Positions 32,111 to 41,248 of a DNA stretch of 52,504 nt are shown here, piece after piece; position 1 is the stretch's first letter, and every line of letters starts with the position of its first letter. Origin of the DNA: Nonomuraea corallina (GTDB lineage Bacteria > Actinomycetota > Actinomycetes > Streptosporangiales > Streptosporangiaceae). Both the position numbers and the translations under genes were made by a program. The DNA lies in assembly GCF_027620315.1 (NCBI RefSeq), contig NZ_JAPNNL010000029.1, positions 1-52,504 of the forward strand, read 5' to 3'. A model generated the notes under the pieces. That model ran no database searches. It worked only from the letters and a program-made list of their open reading frames with translations, and was not told where the DNA came from.

Positions 32111-33133
32111 TCAGAATACCGGGATGATCTCCTCGGGGTCGATGATGTTCACCGGCACCCCTTCGAGGTCGAGTTCGGGGATGGCGGGGAAGGCGATGCC
32201 CCAGCGTTCGACGATGGCGCGGATCTTGGCCATGGCCACCCGCCAGTTGTCCGCCTGTTCCTCGTACGAGAGCACGCCGAGCCCCGCGTCGCGGGCGTGG
32301 TCCATGAGGACGCGGTGGTTGGCCAGGAAGTAGGGCGGCAGTTCCCAGAAGCCTTCCGGCGGCTCCCAGAGGATCATCGACAGGAACACGAAGCCCGCCC
32401 GCAACTGGCGGGTGATCAGGGTGCGGGTCTCGTCGGTGAGTCCCGGCCATTCGTTCTCCAGGATCGTCATGCAGATCTGGAGGTGGCGGGACTCGTCGCG
32501 GCCGATGCGCTGGAACATCTCCTGGAAAACGGGGTGCTGAGTGCCCGACGCCATGCCGCGGAACAGCGTCGAGGCGGCCATCTCGCCCATCATGAAACTG
32601 GTGAAGAGCACCGGGAGCGAGTACTTGCCCACCGCGGAGCTGTAGCCGGTCCAGTAGCGGCCGCCGTTGTGGTAGAGCCAGCCGATGTTGTTGTGCGCGG
32701 CCTTCTCCAGGTCGTCGGCGGGGCTCCAGTCGAGCGGGCCGCCGGGCCAGAGGCGGGCGATGGTGCGCTGGCAGCATTCCTCGTGGTTCATCTCGTCTCG
32801 GGTGATCGAGAAGAAGCACTTCCTGACCGGGTCCTCCTCGTGCTTCTCGAACGCCGAGATGGTGGCCCGGGCGAACACCGCCGGGCCGGAGGCGTCGAAG
32901 TTGGCCAGCACGGCGAACCAGTACATGATGCCCAGCCGCTGCTCGCGCGTGAAGTCGTCCGGATCGAGGCCGTCCCAGGGGAGGTCGGCCGGGTTCCAGA
33001 CCATGCGCTTGGACTTCTCGTAGATCGCGGCGAGTTTCTCGGTCTCGACGCGCCATTCCATCGGGTAGATGTTCGGCTGCGGGATCTCCGGCGCCGGCCA
33101 GAACCCGCCTTCGGGGATCGTGAGGTCCGCCAT
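32111..33133 (-). CDS. Ferritin-like diiron protein related to ribonucleotide reductase R2
   Basis: A 340-residue helical protein with a complete carboxylate-bridged diiron ligand set in the expected spacing: D80 (ANFDASGP), E114-x-x-H117 (DEMNHEE), E184 (MMGEMAAS) and E214-x-x-H217 (GRDESRHLQ). This pattern is shared by R2 subunits, R2-like oxidases and diiron N-oxygenases. There is no R1 gene nearby, so a ribonucleotide reductase role is unlikely; an oxidase or oxygenase is more plausible. The ATG at 33133 is set by GGAGGAGGTG upstream. The exact family is not recognised. Confidence 0.8.
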   Translation of the reverse strand: MADLTIPEGGFWPAPEIPQPNIYPMEWRVETEKLAAIYEKSKRMVWNPADLPWDGLDPDDFTREQRLGIMYWFAVLANFDASGPAVFARATISAFEKHEEDPVRKCFFSITRDEMNHEECCQRTIARLWPGGPLDWSPADDLEKAAHNNIGWLYHNGGRYWTGYSSAVGKYSLPVLFTSFMMGEMAASTLFRGMASGTQHPVFQEMFQRIGRDESRHLQICMTILENEWPGLTDETRTLITRQLRAGFVFLSMILWEPPEGFWELPPYFLANHRVLMDHARDAGLGVLSYEEQADNWRVAMAKIRAIVERWGIAFPAIPELDLEGVPVNIIDPEEIIPVF

Positions 33134-33177
33134 GTGTGACACCTCCTCCCCCATCCTGCGGTCTGGCGTCACGGCTT

Positions 33178-34062
33178 TCAAGTACGGGCGCGCTGGGTGA
33201 CGGCGACGCACACGAGCACCGCCAGTGCCGCCGCCACCGTGGCGGGGCCGTACCTCTCGCCCATCAGGAACCACGCCCACACCAGCGTGAGCAGCGGCTG
33301 GGTCAGCTGCGTCTGACCCGCGCGGGCGATGCCGCCTCTGGCCAGGCCCGCGTACCAGGGGATGAAGCCGAGGAACATCGAGATCAGTGCCACGTACGCG
33401 AAGCCCGCAAGGGCGGGCGGCGTAGGCGTGATGGGCGTGACGGCGGCCAGGACGGCGCTGACGGGGACCGTGACCGGGAGGGACAGGACGAGCGCGTACG
33501 AGACGACCTGCCAGCCGGGCGTGTGCCGGGCGAGCCGCCCGCCCACGGTGTAGCCGACGGCGGCCGAGAGGAGGGCGCCGACCAGGAGGAGATCGGGCCA
33601 GGCGGCGGTGGTCTCGGTCCGGGTGAAGGTGAAGACGGTGATGACCAGTGCGCCCGCCCCGGACGCCGCCCAGAACACCGGCCGGGGCCGCTCCCCGGCC
33701 ATCAGCACGGCGCAGACGGCGGTAGCGGCGGGCAGCAGGCCGATGACGACGGCGCCGTGCGCGGTGCTCGCGCCGAGGTGCAGGGCCAGGCCGCTGAAGA
33801 CGGGGAAGCCGAAGACCACGCCGAGGGAGATGAGCCCGTACGCGCGCCAGTGCGCACGGGGCGGCAGCGCCGGGAGCCCGGCGGCTTTGAGGCACACGAG
33901 CGCGACGGCCCCGGCGACGGCGGCCCGGCCGATCGCGACGAGCCAGGGGTCGAAGCCCTCCATGGCGTAGACGGTGCCGGGGAGGGAACCGGAGAAGGCG
34001 AGCACGCCGAGGAAGGCGAGCATGGTGCCCCCGCTCTCGGCGGCCCGCCGGCGCTCCCCCAC
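33178..34062 (-). CDS. EamA family (DMT) transporter
   Basis: A membrane protein of about 294 residues with roughly ten hydrophobic helices in two repeated halves, typical of drug/metabolite exporters. Recognisable parts are GVLAFSGSLPGTVYAMEG and the second-half GFIPWYAGLARGG and PLLTLVWAWFLMGE. GTG at 34062 is preferred, with AGGAG just upstream; ATG at 34023 and ATG at 34122 are other options, the latter overlapping the divergent gene's start. It is divergent from a MocR-type regulator, which very probably controls it. Confidence 0.85.
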   Translation of the reverse strand: MGERRRAAESGGTMLAFLGVLAFSGSLPGTVYAMEGFDPWLVAIGRAAVAGAVALVCLKAAGLPALPPRAHWRAYGLISLGVVFGFPVFSGLALHLGASTAHGAVVIGLLPAATAVCAVLMAGERPRPVFWAASGAGALVITVFTFTRTETTAAWPDLLLVGALLSAAVGYTVGGRLARHTPGWQVVSYALVLSLPVTVPVSAVLAAVTPITPTPPALAGFAYVALISMFLGFIPWYAGLARGGIARAGQTQLTQPLLTLVWAWFLMGERYGPATVAAALAVLVCVAVTQRART

Positions 34063-34098
34063 AGACTCCTGGGCGGGGAGCGCTACACCCTTCGCGAC

Positions 34099-34110
34099 AG
34101 TAGCGCTACT
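34099..34110. promoter_or_regulatory. Perfect 12-bp palindrome at the MocR promoter
   Basis: AGTAGCGCTACT is fully symmetric and overlaps TACTCT, the likely -10 box 8 nt before the MocR ATG. It is placed to allow autoregulation and control of the divergent EamA gene. Confidence 0.55.
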
Positions 34111-34120
34111 CTTGTCTCTC

Positions 34121-35509
34121 ATGGATCATGATAGCAGTATCGCCCAGATCGCCGCGATGCTGCGGGACGAGATCTCCCGGCTGCGGCCGGGCGATCGGTT
34201 GCCGTCCAGCCGGGAGATCATGCGGCGGCACGGAGTGAGCCCCGTGACGGTCTCCCGGGCGCTGGGGCAGCTCGCCGCCGAGGGCAGGGTGATCACCAGG
34301 CCGGGCAGCGGGGCGTTCGTCGCCCAGCGCCGGGAGCCGGCACGGGACAGCGCCGATCTTTCGTGGCAGACGGTGGCGCTCGGTGACCGGGTGGTCGACG
34401 ACGAAGCCATCGCGGCGCTGCTCTCCCCGGCTCCCGAGGGGGTGGTGCCGCTGACGAGCGGTTACCTGCCCCTGGGGCTGCGGCCGGACCGGCAGCTCGC
34501 GGCGGCGGCCGTCCGGGCGATGCGCCGGCCGGGCGTGTGGGCGACGCCGCCGCTGAGCGGGGTGGACGAGCTGCGCCGGTGGTTCGCGCTGCAGGCGGGC
34601 GGCGACGTGACGGCCGGCGACGCGCTGATCGTCAGCGGCGGGCAGGCGGCGCTCAGCCACGCCTTCCGCGCGCTGGCCGCTCCGGGCACCCCGGTGCTCG
34701 TGGAGACCCCGACCTACCCCGGCGCGCTGGCCACGGCCAAGGCGGCCGGGCTGCGGGCCACGGCGGTGCCGATGGACCAGGAGGGGGTGCGGCCCGACCT
34801 GCTGGCCGAGGCGTTCGCGGTGACGGGGGCGCGGGTGTTCCTGTGCCAGCCGACGCTGCACAACCCCACCGGCGTCACCCTCACCCTCGAACGGCGCCGC
34901 CAGGTGCTGGACGTGGCCAGGGCGGCGGGCGCGTTCGTGATCGAGGACGACTACGCGCGCTGGCTGACCCCGCAGGCGCCGCCGTCCCTGGTGTCCATGG
35001 ACGGTCACGGGACCGTGGTGCACATCCACTCGCTCACCAAGATCCTGTCGCCGAGCATGCGGCTGGCGGCGGTGGTCGCGCGCGGGCCGGCGGCGCACCG
35101 GCTGCGGGCCGCGCAGTTGGTGGAGTCGTTCTTCGTGGCCCGGCCGCTGCAGGAGGCGGCGGTGGAGTTCGTCGGGTCGCCGGCGTGGCGGCGGCACCTG
35201 GCGACGGTGCACGCCGAGATCGCCACCCGCCGCGACGCGCTCGCCGCGGCCCTGGCCGCGCGGGTGCCGCGAGCGGAGCCGTACGTGCTGCCGATCGGAG
35301 GGATGCACCTGTGGCTGCGGCTGCCGGCGGAGACCGACGAGCGGGCGCTGGTGGAGGCCGCCAAGCGGAACGGGGTGCTGGTGAGCGCGGGCCGCATGTA
35401 CTACCCCGCGGAGCCGCCCGGCCCGCACCTCAGGGTGACCCACATCGCGGCGGCGGGCGTGGCGGAACTGGCGGAGGGCGTCCGCCGGCTCGCGGAGTCC
35501 CTGCCCTGA
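34121..35509 (+). CDS. MocR-type regulator (GntR HTH fused to PLP aminotransferase fold)
   Basis: A 462-residue protein. Residues 1-70 form a GntR winged helix (PSSREIMRRHGVSPVTVSRALG, in part, and ITRPGSGAFV). Residues about 105-460 form a fold-type I aminotransferase domain with N248 in HNPTG, D277 and Y278 (IEDDYARW), the PLP lysine K307 (HSLTKILSPSMR) and R317. Such proteins sense PLP or an amino compound and regulate adjacent transport or metabolism genes. The ATG at 34121 is probably leaderless. The divergent EamA exporter is the likely target. Confidence 0.9.
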   Translation: MDHDSSIAQIAAMLRDEISRLRPGDRLPSSREIMRRHGVSPVTVSRALGQLAAEGRVITRPGSGAFVAQRREPARDSADLSWQTVALGDRVVDDEAIAALLSPAPEGVVPLTSGYLPLGLRPDRQLAAAAVRAMRRPGVWATPPLSGVDELRRWFALQAGGDVTAGDALIVSGGQAALSHAFRALAAPGTPVLVETPTYPGALATAKAAGLRATAVPMDQEGVRPDLLAEAFAVTGARVFLCQPTLHNPTGVTLTLERRRQVLDVARAAGAFVIEDDYARWLTPQAPPSLVSMDGHGTVVHIHSLTKILSPSMRLAAVVARGPAAHRLRAAQLVESFFVARPLQEAAVEFVGSPAWRRHLATVHAEIATRRDALAAALAARVPRAEPYVLPIGGMHLWLRLPAETDERALVEAAKRNGVLVSAGRMYYPAEPPGPHLRVTHIAAAGVAELAEGVRRLAESLP

Positions 35510-35598
35510 CCCCTCTGCGCGGCGCGGACGATCGTACGGGACGGCGGGCGGGATGTCTGTGAGGTCCGGAAGATCATGAAGCGAGTAGAGTGTTCCCC

Positions 35599-36114
35599 AT
35601 GGAGGCGTCGGCCGAGCTGGTGCGCGATTTCGTGAACACCTACAGCGTCGAGGCCGATGCCGACGACCTGGGAACCCCCGCCGAGCTCGCCCTCTGGTTA
35701 CGCGAACGGGCGCTCACCGGCCCAGGTGATCGCGCCACCGACGACGACCTGGCGCTGGCCGTGGCCCTGCGGGAGGGACTCAGGGTGGCGCTGAGGCGCG
35801 ACGGCCGGCGGCCGGAGCTGCCGGTGTTGCCGCTGCGAGTGACCGTCGGGCGGCGGCCGGAACTGGCGCCGATCGGGGCCGGGGTGCCGGCCGGGCTGGC
35901 CAGGATCGCGGCGGCGGCGGCCGGCGACTCCTGGGACCGGCTGAAGGTGTGTGCCGAGGACGGGTGCCAGTGGGCGTTCGTGGACGTCACCAGGAACCGT
36001 TCTCGATCATGGTGCTCGATGCGGGTGTGCGGCAACCGCACTAAAACGCGGGCATACCGGGCGAGGAAGCAGGGTTCGCGTCCTCGCCCAGGGTCAAACA
36101 CCGATACGGTGTAA
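35599..36114 (+). CDS. CGNR zinc-finger protein (ABATE domain)
   Basis: A 171-residue protein. The N-terminal part (about 1-115) matches ABATE-type domains (ELVRDFVNTYSVE). The C-terminal zinc finger (about 120-160) has cysteines in VCAEDGCQWAF and SWCSMRVCGNR, followed by a basic tail. These proteins are considered DNA-binding regulators. The ATG at 35599 has TAGAGT exactly 7 nt upstream and no ribosome-binding site, so the message is probably leaderless. Neighbours give no clue to its targets. Confidence 0.9.
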   Translation: MEASAELVRDFVNTYSVEADADDLGTPAELALWLRERALTGPGDRATDDDLALAVALREGLRVALRRDGRRPELPVLPLRVTVGRRPELAPIGAGVPAGLARIAAAAAGDSWDRLKVCAEDGCQWAFVDVTRNRSRSWCSMRVCGNRTKTRAYRARKQGSRPRPGSNTDTV

Positions 36115-36158
36115 CTCGTGCCTTGTGGCACGAACGGCAGGCGAAGGAGCGGGCCGAG

Positions 36159-36767
36159 ATGGCAGACGTAGGCGTCCGGGCGGCCCGGCGCGAGGATGTG
36201 CTCCAGGTGGCGAACGTGCAGGTGCGCGCCTGGCGCTACGGCTACCGGGAGTTCCTGCCCGAGGGTCCCCTCGAGCAGATGACGGGCCCGGCGGCCGAGA
36301 AGATGTGGCTGCGCCAGTGGGACGAGGCGATCGCCGCCCCGCCCACGTCCCGGCACCGCGTTCTGGTGGCGGTGGAGACCATCCTCGACACGGAGGGCTT
36401 CCCGGCGCTGGGCGTGGGCGGCGCCAACATGCCGATGACGCCCCGCGGCGGCGAGCGCGTGGTGGGCCTGGCCTCCCACTCCCCCGCCGAGGACCCCGAC
36501 CTCGACCCGACCGAGGTCGCGGAGATGCTGACGCTGCTGGTCGACCCCGACTTCGTGCGCCGCGGCCACGGCAGCCGACTGCTCAACGCCACCGTCGACT
36601 ACCTTCGCGAAGACGGCTACCGGCAGATCGCCACCTGGGTGTTCGCCGACAACTACCCTGTCCTCGGCTTCCTGGAGTCCGCGGGCTGGGGCGAGGACAT
36701 GGCCGAGCGGGTGCTCGACATGGGACGCCCGATCCGCATGGTCAGGCTCACCACCGACATCAGCTAG
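36159..36767 (+). CDS. GNAT family N-acetyltransferase
   Basis: A 202-residue acetyltransferase. The acetyl-CoA loop motif is VRRGHGSRLLNATVDYLRE, preceded by a strand TLLVDPDF, and followed by NYPVLGFLESAGW, a usual GNAT end. The ATG at 36159, with AAGGAG about 10 nt upstream, is preferred over a TTG at 36123. The substrate is unknown. It lies 13 bp upstream of menA and may be cotranscribed with it. Confidence 0.88.
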   Translation: MADVGVRAARREDVLQVANVQVRAWRYGYREFLPEGPLEQMTGPAAEKMWLRQWDEAIAAPPTSRHRVLVAVETILDTEGFPALGVGGANMPMTPRGGERVVGLASHSPAEDPDLDPTEVAEMLTLLVDPDFVRRGHGSRLLNATVDYLREDGYRQIATWVFADNYPVLGFLESAGWGEDMAERVLDMGRPIRMVRLTTDIS

Positions 36768-36780
36768 AGGTCTCTGCGCA

Positions 36781-37656
36781 ATGGCAACCCCTGCTCAATG
36801 GCTCGCGGGAGCGCGCCCGCGCACCCTGCCGAACGCGATCGTGCCGGTCATGGCGGGCACCGGCGTGGCCATCGGCGAGGGCGGCTTCAGTTGGTGGCGG
36901 GCAGTGCTGGCGCTGCTCGTGGCGCTGCTGCTGCAGATCGGCGTCAACTACGCCAACGACTACAGCGACGGCATCCGCGGCACCGACGACGAGCGGGTCG
37001 GCCCGATGCGACTGGTGGGCTCGCGGGCGGCCACCCCGCGCCAGGTGCTGACGGCCGCGCTGGGCTGCTTCGCCGCCGCGGCGGTGCTCGGGCTGGTCCT
37101 GGTGGTGGTTACGCGGGCGTGGTGGGTGCTGCTGGTGGGCGCGGCGGCGATCGCCGCGGGCTGGTTCTACACCGGCGGCAGCCGCCCCTACGGTTACCGG
37201 GCGCTGGGCGAGGCGTCGGTGTTCGTGTTCTTCGGCGTGGTGCCGGTGGTCGGCACGGCGTTCGTGCAGACCGAGCAGTTGTCGTGGGCGGCGCTGGTGG
37301 CGTCGGTGCCGGTCGGGCTGCTGTCCTGTTCGATGCTGGTGGTCAACAACCTGCGCGACGTCGCCACCGACGGGGAGTCGGGCAAGCGGACGCTGGCGGT
37401 GGTGCTGGGCGCGCCGCGCACCCGTACGCTCTACGCGGCCTGCCTGGTGGTGCCGTTCGTGGTCGCGGCGGCGATGGTGCCGCTCGCGCCCGCCGCCGCG
37501 CTCGCGGTGCTCGCCGCCCCGCTGGCGATCTCACCGGTCCGTACGGTCCTCGCCGGCGCGGCCGGGCCAGCACTGATCACGGCCCTGCAGCAGACGGGCA
37601 GACTGCAACTCGCGTACGGGGCGCTCCTGTCCATCGGCCTGGCCGTCTCGCTCTGA
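36781..37656 (+). CDS. menA: 1,4-dihydroxy-2-naphthoate polyprenyltransferase
   Basis: A 291-residue membrane prenyltransferase of the UbiA superfamily, with about eight to nine helices. The two aspartate-rich motifs are NYANDYSDGIRGTDD (about 57-71) and NNLRDVATDGESGKRT (about 188-203); they bind magnesium and prenyl diphosphate. It attaches the isoprenoid tail in menaquinone synthesis. AGAGG precedes the ATG by 9 nt. Other men genes are not in the window. Confidence 0.93.
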   Translation: MATPAQWLAGARPRTLPNAIVPVMAGTGVAIGEGGFSWWRAVLALLVALLLQIGVNYANDYSDGIRGTDDERVGPMRLVGSRAATPRQVLTAALGCFAAAAVLGLVLVVVTRAWWVLLVGAAAIAAGWFYTGGSRPYGYRALGEASVFVFFGVVPVVGTAFVQTEQLSWAALVASVPVGLLSCSMLVVNNLRDVATDGESGKRTLAVVLGAPRTRTLYAACLVVPFVVAAAMVPLAPAAALAVLAAPLAISPVRTVLAGAAGPALITALQQTGRLQLAYGALLSIGLAVSL

Positions 37657-37783
37657 CCTCAGGGACGTTACCTTTCCCTTGTCCTGGGCAGTCCATGACC
37701 GGTAGGCGTAAAGCCCTGTCGTTCAGAGGTTGACTGGTCCGCCGGCCTACCGGTCCAGAGGCTTCATACGCGAGGTTAAGGCG

Positions 37784-38518
37784 TTGGACCCGCTCAATCC
37801 CCACACGGTGGACGCAGCGTTCGGGCGGTCACTCGGCGAGATCCTCACCGTCGCGGCCGGTGCCATGCCCGGCGGCCCGCCGGCGAGCCTGGTCCTGGCC
37901 GGAGAGGACGGCCCGCGCACCGTGGCGTCCTCCGTCCCCGGCGCGGCCGTCCTGGACGCCCTGCAGTTCGGCGTCGGCGTGGGCCCGTGCCTGGAGGCGC
38001 TCGCCAGCGGCGAGGCCGTCTGGTCCGACGACCTGGCGGGCGAGACCCGCTGGGGCGGCCTGTCCGCCGAGTTGGCCGCGCAGGGCGTCCGGAGCGTCCA
38101 CGCGCGACCGCTGACCTTCGACGGCCGCGTCCACGGCACGCTGAACCTCTACGCGGAGCGGGCGGGCGGCTTCCCCGCCGAGACGCTGACCGTGTCCGCC
38201 GTGACCGCCGGCCAGGCGGCGGTGCTGTATGACGCGGTGCGGCGGGCCGCCCGGCTGGACGAGGTCATCGCCCAGCTCCGCGAGGCGCTCGACAAGCGGG
38301 CGGTCATCGACCAGGCGCTCGGCATCATCATGGCCCGGCGGCAGTGCACCGCCTCGGCGGCCTTCGACCTGCTGCGACGCGGATCGCAGCAGCGCAACGT
38401 GAAGGTGCACCAGGTAGCCGCCGACCTCGTGGAAGCGGTCACCGGCCAGCCCCCGCAGCCGTCCCGCTTCCACGACCCGCCCGCTGCCTGCAACGCGAGC
38501 CGGACCGTGCCTCGATAG
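37784..38518 (+). CDS. GAF and ANTAR domain protein (RNA-binding antiterminator type)
   Basis: A protein of about 244 residues. A GAF sensor domain covers about residues 10-160 (VGVGPCLEALASGEAVW, then RPLTFDGRVHGTLNLY), and an ANTAR domain covers about 165-225 (LREALDKRAVIDQALGIIMAR). ANTAR domains bind paired hexanucleotide RNA loops and prevent termination. The TTG at 37784, with GAGG upstream, begins the typical LDPLNPHTVDAAF; a TTG at 37730 would add 18 residues. The target is unknown. Confidence 0.88.
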   Translation: MDPLNPHTVDAAFGRSLGEILTVAAGAMPGGPPASLVLAGEDGPRTVASSVPGAAVLDALQFGVGVGPCLEALASGEAVWSDDLAGETRWGGLSAELAAQGVRSVHARPLTFDGRVHGTLNLYAERAGGFPAETLTVSAVTAGQAAVLYDAVRRAARLDEVIAQLREALDKRAVIDQALGIIMARRQCTASAAFDLLRRGSQQRNVKVHQVAADLVEAVTGQPPQPSRFHDPPAACNASRTVPR

Positions 38519-38569
38519 TTCCCCGCTTCCCAGCGGTACCGATCCTGCTACGCTCCCGTCAGCGCGGCT

Positions 38570-39052
38570 TCAGCCGAGGGTCGCCGCCATGGCCACGCGG
38601 GGCGCCACCTCGATGCCCATCTCGCGCTCGCGGGCCACCAGCGCGCGCAGCTCCGGCCCCCATGAAGGCTCCGGCCACACCACGAAGCCGTGGCGCTCGT
38701 ACCAGGGCGCGTTCCACGGCACGTCCCTGAACGTCGTCAGCGTCACCGCGGGCGTCCCCGCCGCGCGGGCGTGGTCCAGCACCGCCTCGATCAGGCGTCC
38801 GCCGATGCCCTGCCGCATCCGGTCGGGGTGGACGGCGAGCTGCTCCAGGTGGAGGTTGCCGTCGACGCGGGAGAGGAGCGCGAAGCCGGCCGGCGGGTCG
38901 CCCTCGACGAGCACCGAGGACGGGTCGCGGACCTCTTCGATCATGGTCGTGCCGGCCGGGAAGGTGATGCCCACCTGCTCGAAGAGCCCGTCGGCGGCCA
39001 CCTCTACGGCGGCCAGGCCGGGCAGGTCCCCGGCGTCGGCCCATCTCACCAT
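38570..39052 (-). CDS. GNAT family N-acetyltransferase
   Basis: A 160-residue acetyltransferase. The acetyl-CoA binding part is LEQLAVHPDRMRQGIGGRLI, followed by ARAAGTPAVTLTTF and the WYERHGFVVW end motif. It lies 71 bp downstream of dapB on the same strand. The substrate is unknown. Confidence 0.9.
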   Translation of the reverse strand: MVRWADAGDLPGLAAVEVAADGLFEQVGITFPAGTTMIEEVRDPSSVLVEGDPPAGFALLSRVDGNLHLEQLAVHPDRMRQGIGGRLIEAVLDHARAAGTPAVTLTTFRDVPWNAPWYERHGFVVWPEPSWGPELRALVAREREMGIEVAPRVAMAATLG

Positions 39053-39123
39053 GGCGACACGATCTCACGCGTCCGTGGCTCGCCGCCTCCGGATATCGGG
39101 GCGACGGTCTATCGGGGCGACGG

Positions 39124-39885
<762 letters not shown>

Positions 39886-41196
39886 TCAGGCGATGGCGTG
39901 GGAGAAGTCCTTGTCGCCGTACGGGCCGATCACGGCGAGCGTGAGCGGCCGGTTGAACACATCGCCGGCGACCGCGGAGATCTCCTCGGCGGTGACCGCC
40001 TCGATGCGGGCCAGGACCTCGTCCACCGACAGCAGCTCGTCGTACACCAGCTCGTTCTTGCCGATGCGGGACATGCGTGAGCCGGTGTCTTCGAGGCCGA
40101 GCACGAGGCCGCCGCGCATCTGGCCCTTGCCGCGGACGATCTCCTCCTCGGTCAGGCCTTCGGCCACCACCCTGGCCACCTCGTCCCGGCAGATCTTGAG
40201 CACGTCGTCGATCTTGGAGGGGAGGCAGCCGACGTAGATGCCGAACTGGCCCGTGTCGGCGTAGGCGGAGGTGTAGCTGTAGGCGGAGTAGGCCAGGCCG
40301 CGCTTCTCCCTGATCTCCTGGAAGAGCCGCGACGACATGCCGCCGCCGAGCGCGGCGTTGAGCACGCCGAGGGCGAAGCGCCGCTCGTCGGTGCGGGCCA
40401 TGCCGGTCGTGCCGAGCACCAGGTTGGCCTGCTCGGTCGGCCGGTCGAGGACGCGCACGCCGGATCGGGTCTCGGCGCCGGGGCCGCTGGTGCGCGGCGG
40501 GGCGGACGTGGCGGGGCCCTGGAGGGCGCCCGCCCGCTCGTAGGCCCGCGCGACGAGCTCCACGACGTCCTCGTGGCGGATGTTGCCCGCCACGGAGACG
40601 ACGGTGAGCGGCGGCTGGTAGTAGCGGCCGTAGTACTCGGCGATCCGGTCGCGGCCGAGCGCGTTGATCGAGTCGGCGGTGCCGAGGATCGGCCGGCCGA
40701 TCGGCGAGTCACCGTAGAGTGCCACCGCGAACTGCTCGTGCACCACGTCGGACGGGTCGTCGTCGTGCATGGCGATCTCCTCCAGGATCACGCCGCGCTC
40801 GGACTCGACGTCCTCCCGGTCGATGAGCGAGCTGGTCACCACGTCGGCGAGGACGTCCACCGCGATCGGCAGGTCCTCGTCGAGCACCCGCGCGTAGTAG
40901 CAGGTGTACTCCTTGGCGGTGAAGGCGTTGATCTCGCCCCCGATGCCCTCGATGGACGCCGAGATCTCCATGGCGTCCCTCGTGGGCGTGCCCTTGAACA
41001 GCAGGTGTTCCAGGAAGTGGGTGGCCCCCGTGTGTTCGGGGTCCTCGTCGCGTGAGCCGATGCCGACCCACATGCCGACCGCGACGCTGCGCACGGTCGG
41101 CATGGTCTCGGTCACCACGCGCAGGCCTCCGGGGAGGGTGGTGCGCTTGACCACCCCCGCGCCGTCACGGCCGGGGTGCAGCGTGGTCGTGGTCAC
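39886..41196 (-). CDS. M16 family zinc metallopeptidase
   Basis: A 436-residue insulinase-type peptidase. The inverted zinc motif is H60-x-x-E63-H64 (THFLEHLLFKGT), with a distal glutamate in the ILEEIAMHDDDP region. The C-terminal domain has SRLFQEIREKRGLAYSAYS. It normally follows pnp in actinobacteria, as here. The GTG at 41196 has GGAGG 5 nt upstream and is preferred over an upstream start at 41268, which would intrude into the end of pnp. Confidence 0.92.
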   Translation of the reverse strand: MTTTTLHPGRDGAGVVKRTTLPGGLRVVTETMPTVRSVAVGMWVGIGSRDEDPEHTGATHFLEHLLFKGTPTRDAMEISASIEGIGGEINAFTAKEYTCYYARVLDEDLPIAVDVLADVVTSSLIDREDVESERGVILEEIAMHDDDPSDVVHEQFAVALYGDSPIGRPILGTADSINALGRDRIAEYYGRYYQPPLTVVSVAGNIRHEDVVELVARAYERAGALQGPATSAPPRTSGPGAETRSGVRVLDRPTEQANLVLGTTGMARTDERRFALGVLNAALGGGMSSRLFQEIREKRGLAYSAYSYTSAYADTGQFGIYVGCLPSKIDDVLKICRDEVARVVAEGLTEEEIVRGKGQMRGGLVLGLEDTGSRMSRIGKNELVYDELLSVDEVLARIEAVTAEEISAVAGDVFNRPLTLAVIGPYGDKDFSHAIA

Positions 41197-41248
41197 GGGG
41201 CCTCCTTCGCCGGCCCCGCGACCACGGCGCCGTGTCTGTGTGTCGCCG

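Noticed and set aside
33134..33895. Upstream extension of the diiron protein frame
   Set aside because: The extra 254 codons overlap the EamA gene on the same strand in another frame; GGAGGAGGTG before 33133 fixes the start.
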